The notes under the pieces were generated by a model. It was not told the origin of the DNA. It did no database searches and saw nothing but the letters and a program-made list of their open reading frames with translations. From the NCBI GenBank assembly GCA_965365465.1, contig CBDUBU010000042.1:1-18843 (forward strand): a DNA stretch of 18,843 bases, written 5' to 3'. The DNA comes from CBDUBU01 sp965365465 (GTDB lineage: Bacteria > Bacteroidota > Rhodothermia > Rhodothermales > DASSAV01). The position numbers and the translations under genes were made by a program. Positions 14,243 to 18,843 of the stretch are shown in pieces. Position 1 is the first letter of the stretch; every line of letters starts with the position of its first letter.

Positions 14243-15237
14243 TGGCTACAGCCTTAGTAAATACGGAGTCCGGCAGGCAGAAAGCTCCGCCCACCCTTGA
14301 ACCTGAGACAAGAACCGCACCTGTGTCTCTGGAGAATCCCCCTTTCGTCTCCGTAATTATCCCTGTTCACAATGACCTGGACAGGTTGAAGATTTGTCTG
14401 CAGGCATTGGATAAGCAGACCTATCCGTACGACCGGTACGAAGTCATTGTCGTAGACAACAGATCCCAACCCCCCGTAGCGTCCGTCATTGCTCCTTCTT
14501 CCAGCGTTCGCATCGTGCTGGAGAATACGCCGGGGTCATATGTGGCACGAAACAGAGGTATAGCCTGCGCGACCGGCGAGATTCTGGCTTTTACAGATTC
14601 AGACTGTATTCCCCTCCCTGACTGGCTTGAAAAAGGTGTGACCAGGCTGAATCAGGCGCAAGGCTGCGGAATGGTTGCGGGTAAAGTTGACCTTTTTCCT
14701 GCTGATCCGGAAAATCCGACTCCTGTAGAACAATACGATCAGTTATTCTATCTCGATCAGGAAATTGCAATCAGCAAGGGGCATTACGGAGCTACGGCTA
14801 ATTTATTTACCTACCGTTCCGTGATAGAAGACGTTGGCCCCTTCAACCCCCAACTAAAGTCTTCCGGGGACAACGAATGGGGCAATCGGGTGTACAGGAA
14901 CGGTTACAAGCAGGTCTATAGTGATGAGGCATGTGTGAGGCATCCGGCCCGCAGTTCCCTGTATCAGTTGTATCGAAAAACCGTGCGCATTACGGGTGGG
15001 CTGCATGATGTAAGCGCACACAAATCGGAAGCATTTTCCCGCTTCCTCTTGCGCGAAGCCAAAATGTGGAAGCCGCCGATTGGTAGAGTCGCGGGAATCT
15101 TGTGGGGGAAAACAGGTAAAAAGCTCTCCAGCCCTCGCCAAAGGCTCGCGGTTGCCTGGATCACGCTTTTGCTGCATTATTCTCGCAGGATCGAGTTCTT
15201 ACGCCTTGCGCTTGGAGGCCAGTCGAAAAACTGTTAA
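14242..15237 (+). CDS. GT2 family glycosyltransferase
   Basis: This 331-residue inverting GT-A glycosyltransferase follows the exostosin-like gene with a TAATG overlap. The nucleotide-binding start is PFVSVIIPVHNDLDRLKICLQAL (34-56). VIVVDNRS (68-75) follows, then the ring GSYVARNRGIACATGEILAFTDSD (98-121), where D119 and D121 form the metal-binding DxD. An acceptor-side SGDNEWGNRVYRNGY (208-222) supplies the likely catalytic base Asp210. The first 33 residues form a proline- and charge-rich leader not found in most GT2 proteins. The C-terminal 70 residues are basic with one weakly hydrophobic helix (VAWITLLLHYSRRIEFLRLAL), perhaps binding the membrane surface. The family call is firm and the specificity is unknown. 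Confidence 0.92.
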   Translation: MATALVNTESGRQKAPPTLEPETRTAPVSLENPPFVSVIIPVHNDLDRLKICLQALDKQTYPYDRYEVIVVDNRSQPPVASVIAPSSSVRIVLENTPGSYVARNRGIACATGEILAFTDSDCIPLPDWLEKGVTRLNQAQGCGMVAGKVDLFPADPENPTPVEQYDQLFYLDQEIAISKGHYGATANLFTYRSVIEDVGPFNPQLKSSGDNEWGNRVYRNGYKQVYSDEACVRHPARSSLYQLYRKTVRITGGLHDVSAHKSEAFSRFLLREAKMWKPPIGRVAGILWGKTGKKLSSPRQRLAVAWITLLLHYSRRIEFLRLALGGQSKNC

Positions 15238-15241
15238 TACC

Positions 15242-16240
15242 GTGGAGTCATACGCTACGACATACCAACCCAAGAACCAGGACGGAAAACACACTCCTAA
15301 CAAGCCTTCCTTTTTCATCGTTGGAAATTCGAAGAGCGGCACTACCGCCCTGTATGCGTTTCTAAGCCCTCATCCCGGCATTTTTATGAGCCGGCCAAAG
15401 GAGCCTAACTACTTTGCAAAAGATTTTTGCCAGGGCGTAACCGTTGGAGCCTTCCGAGAAAAGACCGAACAGAAGTACCTGGCATACTTTGCAGGTACGG
15501 AACCCCACAAGATCTGCGGTGAGGCCAGCGCTTGCTATCTGTATTCAAAAGTCGCTGCCGAAGAAATCTTCAAGTTCAACCCATCGGCGAAGATCATTAT
15601 CCTCCTCCGAGAGCCGGTCAGTTTCCTCCATTCCTACCATATGCAACTTCTGAAGAATCCTACGGAGGATGGAGAGAACGTAAAGGATTTTGAGGCGGCA
15701 TTGAACCTTGAAGAAGACAGAAAAGCGGGAAGAAATATACCCGAAGGGTGCCTTGTTCCGCCGCTGCTCTTCTACTCAGAGCGCATCAAGTATGCGGAGC
15801 AGGTCGAACGCTATTTACGCCTCTTTGGAAGAGAAAACGTAAAAGTGTTCATCTACGAAGACTTCAAAAAAAACAACGCTTCTATATACAAAGAAGTACT
15901 GGATTTCCTGGGTCTGCAACCGGAAGTGATGCCAGACTTCCAATCCTATAACCGTGGCGCCATGCTCAGGAGCAAGACGCTTCAAAACTGGTTTGGCAAA
16001 CTCACTCACGGAAAGGGCTGGATGGGACCCATCAAAAACCTTATTACTTCACTGCTTCCCAAAAGCCTTCGCCGAACGCTTACTCGAATGATGTATCGGC
16101 GCGTCATATTTCGCCCCAAACCTGAGTTGGACCCTGCACTGACCCTCCGACTCAAAAGAGCTTTCAAACCTGAAGTCGAGAAGCTCAGTCGCCTCCTTGA
16201 CCGCGATCTGAGTGCATTATGGGGATATCGTGACATCTAA
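15242..16240 (+). CDS. Sulfotransferase domain protein (second, distinct type)
   Basis: This 332-residue predicted PAPS-dependent sulfotransferase resembles the heparan-sulfate/NodH-like family more than the cytosolic type. The 5'-phosphosulfate loop is FFIVGNSKSGTTALYAFLSPHPG (24-46), with Lys31 as the likely catalytic lysine. FMSRPKEPNYF (48-58) is a segment common in this family. The 3'-phosphate site is IIILLREPVSFLHSYHMQ (118-135), with Arg123 and Ser131. ENVKVFIYEDFKKN (198-211) matches the conserved late strand. No ATG is available. GTG at 15242 starts four bases after the previous stop and gives a normal N-terminus. A TTG at 15212 overlapping the GT2 gene is the alternative, and the GGAGG at 15214-15218 is too far upstream of the GTG to decide. 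It is the last gene of the cluster and probably sulfates the glycan made here. Confidence 0.87.
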   Translation: MESYATTYQPKNQDGKHTPNKPSFFIVGNSKSGTTALYAFLSPHPGIFMSRPKEPNYFAKDFCQGVTVGAFREKTEQKYLAYFAGTEPHKICGEASACYLYSKVAAEEIFKFNPSAKIIILLREPVSFLHSYHMQLLKNPTEDGENVKDFEAALNLEEDRKAGRNIPEGCLVPPLLFYSERIKYAEQVERYLRLFGRENVKVFIYEDFKKNNASIYKEVLDFLGLQPEVMPDFQSYNRGAMLRSKTLQNWFGKLTHGKGWMGPIKNLITSLLPKSLRRTLTRMMYRRVIFRPKPELDPALTLRLKRAFKPEVEKLSRLLDRDLSALWGYRDI

Positions 16241-16376
16241 CCATGAACCCCTCACAAACAATTGACTAAAACTGTGCCGGGGGATGCCATACCGTCCCTT
16301 TCTCCGGCAGCGCTGTCTGTGCGGCAGTTTGCCGATTCGTGACCTTCCATAGACCAATCTACCCTTCACGTCTCCC

Positions 16377-16410
16377 ATTGTGGCGGCGCCCTGCCGATGG
16401 ATGCCACAAT
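16377..16410 (+). terminator. Possible transcription end hairpin after the second sulfotransferase
   Basis: The arms ATTGTGGC and GCCACAAT are perfectly complementary over 8 bp with an 18-base loop, 136 bases after the sulfotransferase stop. The sequence that follows (TTGTATGG) has no real U-tract, so intrinsic termination is doubtful. It could equally be an operator or chance. Confidence 0.25.
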
Positions 16411-16612
16411 TTGTATGGATACCACTTTCCCCCCTCTCTTGTCTTCAAATTCCTCTGTTCTACCCTATCTTGCACAACGCAGGCTATTCGGGAGAACAAT
16501 GAACTTGGGGAAACGTGAAATGCTTTGTTGATGAACGGAGCGTTATCCCCCGGAACGAGCGCTCCATGCCCTTCCCACAAAAGCGTGTCTCTCTCCATAC
16601 CACAAGTCATTC

Positions 16613-16641
16613 TTAACGGAATCTCTCTAATCTGATATACA
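16613..16641 (+). promoter_or_regulatory. Candidate promoter directly at the rnr start
   Basis: TTAACG at 16613-16618 and TATACA at 16636-16641 are separated by 17 bases, each matching four of six consensus positions. A TACATTTG at 16638-16645 also fits the Bacteroidota -7 pattern TAnnTTTG, but no TTG stands at the right distance upstream. Transcription would begin near 16648, at the start codon itself. Confidence 0.35.
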
Positions 16642-16648
16642 TTTGATC

Positions 16649-18763
16649 GTGAACCACAAGGATAAACAGAAACAGATTCAGCGCGAAGTTCTGCGCTTCC
16701 TGAAAAACAATGGCCGCAAGGCTTACCGTGCAAAGGAAATCTCAAACCAGCTCGGATATAAGGAGAATAAGGTATATCGGCTTTTTCGGGAGGTGCTTTC
16801 CGGGATGGAAGAACACAACCTTATCGAACGCGCGAAGGGAGGCCGCTATGTTTTCAAACCACAGGCTACGAAGCTGAAAGGGGTGCTCCGTGTCAATCCA
16901 CAAGGGTTCGGGTTCGTGGAAGTCCAGGGCATGGACGATTTGTTTGTTCGTGAGACGAACATGCGGACTGCACTCGATGGCGATCAGGTACTCGTAGGCA
17001 TCGCAGCGCCGGCGCGTGGAGACCTGCGCAGAGAATGTGAAGTCCTTGAAGTAGTAGAACGCAATCGGCAGCAAGTTGTCGGGACGTTCAAACGACATGG
17101 ACACTTTGGATTCGTCGTCCCGGATGACCGGCGCGTCACGCAAGACATCTTCGTGCCCCAGGACGACTTCGCCAAAGCGAAAGACGGTGACAAAGTCGTA
17201 GTCTCTATCGACCGCTTTGATGACCGCAAAGCATCTCCCGAAGGCAGGATTCTGGAGGTTCTGGGCGCGTCAAGCGATCCCCGAACGCGCGTTCTTTCTC
17301 TGGCAATGAGCCTGGATGTGAAATCAGGGTTTCCTCCGTTGGCTATAGAGGAAGCAAATGCAATAGATAGCGAGATTCCTGAATCGGAAATCAACCGGCG
17401 TCTCGATCTGCGTGGCAAGCGTATCTTTACCATAGATCCTGTTGACGCACAGGACTTTGACGACGCGATCCACATCGAAGAAACGGCTGACGGGCGCTTT
17501 GAAGTCGGCGTCCACATTGCTGATGTAAGCCATTATGTCCAACCCGAAAGCGAGATCGACCGTGAAGCGTATGCGCGCGGAACCAGCGTGTACCTGGTTG
17601 ACCGCGTGATACCTATGCTGCCGGAGAAGCTGTCTAACAAGGTGTGTTCGCTTCGTCCCGGAGAAGACAAACTGACTTATTCCTGCATCATGGAGGTAAC
17701 AAAGCGTGGGCGCGTAAAGAGTTACCAGATCCGGGAAACTGTTATTAACTCACAGCAACGCTTCACCTACGAGGAGGCTCAGTCCATTCTCAATGGGCAG
17801 ATGCAGGAGCATCCACTCCGAGATGATGTGCTGCGCGCCGGTCGCCTGGCCCGCACCCTTACAAAAAAAAGAATGCAAGAGGGGGCGGTAGACTTTGACC
17901 TTCCAGAGGTCCGGGTCATCCTGGATGATGACGGAAACCCGGTCGAAATCGTGCGCAAGGAGCGAGCAGAATCAAACCGGCTTATTGAAGAGCTCATGCT
18001 GCTTGCCAACATGACAGTTGCTCGCGAAATCGGAAAGAGGAAATCGCCTCCCCCGTTTGTGTACCGGATTCACGATAAACCCGATTCAGAAAAAATACAG
18101 ACGCTTGCACACTATATCCGGGCCTTTGGTTATAAACTCGATGTCAAGGATGGAACCGTTGATTCAAAAAACCTGAACGACTTGTTGCAACGTGTAAAGG
18201 GCGCCCCGGAAGAGCCGATCATTGAAGAAGCTGCGCTGCGCTCTATGGCCAAAGCCAGATATGACACCAAAAACATCGGACACTACGGGCTGGCTTTCAG
18301 CCATTATACCCATTTCACTAGCCCTATTCGTCGCTATCCTGATCTAATGGTCCATCGGCGTCTCAAACATTATCTTAAAGGAGAACCAGGCTCAGATCAG
18401 GAGATCCTGCAGTCAAAATGCGACCACTGTTCCGAACGCGAGAAAGTAGCCGTAGATGCAGAACGCCAATCGGTCAAACTAAAGCAAGTCGAATACATCA
18501 GAAGACACTTGGGAGAGCAATTCCAGGGGGTTGTTAGTGGGGTAACAAAGTTTGGCATTTTCGTAGAGTTGAACGACATCCTCGTTGAAGGCATGATTCA
18601 TGTCCGTGATATGGATGACGACTACTATGAGTACGATGAGAAGTCGTATCGCCTGGTTGGAGCGCATACGGGCAAGACCTACCGGCTTGGAGATACGGTT
18701 CGCGTCACCGTCGCAGGGGCTAACCTTGAGACACGCGAGGTTGATTTTACGTTTGCTGATTGA
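16649..18763 (+). CDS. rnr: Ribonuclease R (RNB-family 3'-5' exoribonuclease)
   Basis: This hydrolytic 3'-5' exoribonuclease degrades structured RNA, including rRNA and mRNA, in the cytoplasm. From GTG at 16649 it has 704 residues, with a TTG two codons earlier as the alternative. An in-frame TAA at 16628 excludes longer forms. Domains in order are an N-terminal winged helix (about 10-70), two cold-shock OB folds (about 78-205), the RNB catalytic domain (about 250-590) and an S1 domain (about 620-700). The catalytic motif TIDPVDAQDFDDA lies at about 261-273 and supplies the four metal-binding aspartates. SPIRRYPDLMVHR and EQFQGVVSGVTKFGIFVEL mark the end of RNB and the start of S1. It lacks the long basic tail of Escherichia coli RNase R. 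It is a housekeeping gene, probably transcribed separately from the polysaccharide cluster. Confidence 0.96.
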   Translation: MNHKDKQKQIQREVLRFLKNNGRKAYRAKEISNQLGYKENKVYRLFREVLSGMEEHNLIERAKGGRYVFKPQATKLKGVLRVNPQGFGFVEVQGMDDLFVRETNMRTALDGDQVLVGIAAPARGDLRRECEVLEVVERNRQQVVGTFKRHGHFGFVVPDDRRVTQDIFVPQDDFAKAKDGDKVVVSIDRFDDRKASPEGRILEVLGASSDPRTRVLSLAMSLDVKSGFPPLAIEEANAIDSEIPESEINRRLDLRGKRIFTIDPVDAQDFDDAIHIEETADGRFEVGVHIADVSHYVQPESEIDREAYARGTSVYLVDRVIPMLPEKLSNKVCSLRPGEDKLTYSCIMEVTKRGRVKSYQIRETVINSQQRFTYEEAQSILNGQMQEHPLRDDVLRAGRLARTLTKKRMQEGAVDFDLPEVRVILDDDGNPVEIVRKERAESNRLIEELMLLANMTVAREIGKRKSPPPFVYRIHDKPDSEKIQTLAHYIRAFGYKLDVKDGTVDSKNLNDLLQRVKGAPEEPIIEEAALRSMAKARYDTKNIGHYGLAFSHYTHFTSPIRRYPDLMVHRRLKHYLKGEPGSDQEILQSKCDHCSEREKVAVDAERQSVKLKQVEYIRRHLGEQFQGVVSGVTKFGIFVELNDILVEGMIHVRDMDDDYYEYDEKSYRLVGAHTGKTYRLGDTVRVTVAGANLETREVDFTFAD

Positions 18764-18843
18764 GAAACACGTTATTGTCGTGTCGCCGGGAGGGTGTAAA
18801 TTAAAGTGTGTAAGTGATCGTAGCTGAAATATCTTCTCTCAAC

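Larger units (their letters stand above)
16241..16648. other. Intergenic region between the polysaccharide cluster and rnr
   Basis: These 408 bases carry no convincing gene. They contain several inverted repeats: TGCCGG/CCGGCA at 16275-16309, ATTGTGGC/GCCACAAT at 16377-16410 and GGAGCG/CGCTCC at 16537-16565. None is followed by a clear U-tract. The end of the polysaccharide transcript and the rnr promoter should both lie here. Confidence 0.5.

Noticed and set aside
15080..15241. N-terminal extension of the second sulfotransferase from a TTG at 15080
   Set aside because: It lies entirely in another frame of the GT2 gene and encodes sequence unlike any sulfotransferase N-terminus.
18767..18783. 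ACACG/CGTGT hairpin just after rnr as a terminator
   Set aside because: The stem is only 5 bp and no U-tract follows.
1..18843. CRISPR arrays, tRNA or rRNA genes, insertion sequences or transposase genes
   Set aside because: I looked for regular direct repeats, cloverleaf-like segments, terminal inverted repeats and transposase motifs and found none.

Overview
The window is the core of an exopolysaccharide or capsule gene cluster from a Gram-negative bacterium. The Gram-negative call rests on a Wzc-type tyrosine autokinase and a periplasmic SLBB export protein with a signal peptide. I suspect Bacteroidota or Rhodothermota, because most starts lack a strong Shine-Dalgarno sequence, GTG starts occur, and orphan NarL-type regulators are present. 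The lineage is an inference from a few genes and is not proven.

Layout. Bases 1-2982 (minus strand) hold a tightly coupled set: a GT4 glycosyltransferase, a sulfotransferase, and a GT4 glycosyltransferase that runs off the left edge of the window. A roughly 360-base AT-rich divergent intergenic region separates this from the plus-strand genes. Two tandem paralogous NarL/FixJ response regulators follow (3342-4052 and 4585-5277). Between them lies a 532-base spacer with a perfect 32-bp palindrome. Next comes the main biosynthesis and export set: a WbaZ-like GT4, a WbaP-type sugar-phosphate initiating transferase, a Wzc-like co-polymerase/BY-kinase with an alternating Tyr tail, a small SLBB-only protein, an MsbA-like ABC exporter, an exostosin-like GT47, a GT2 glycosyltransferase and a second, unrelated sulfotransferase. 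After a 408-base gap, the housekeeping gene rnr (RNase R) marks the right boundary of the cluster.

How the genes may work together (inference). WbaP would load the first sugar phosphate onto undecaprenyl phosphate. The three GT4s, the GT2 and the GT47 would extend the chain, and two PAPS-dependent sulfotransferases could sulfate the glycan. The Wzc-like kinase would control chain length and export together with the SLBB protein. No Wzx flippase, Wzy polymerase or full-length Wza is visible. An ABC exporter occupies the position where a transporter would be expected, so either the missing parts lie outside the window or the export route is unconventional. The two regulators have no partner histidine kinase here. 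They share a 168-base block of almost identical DNA inside much more diverged flanks, which suggests recent gene conversion.
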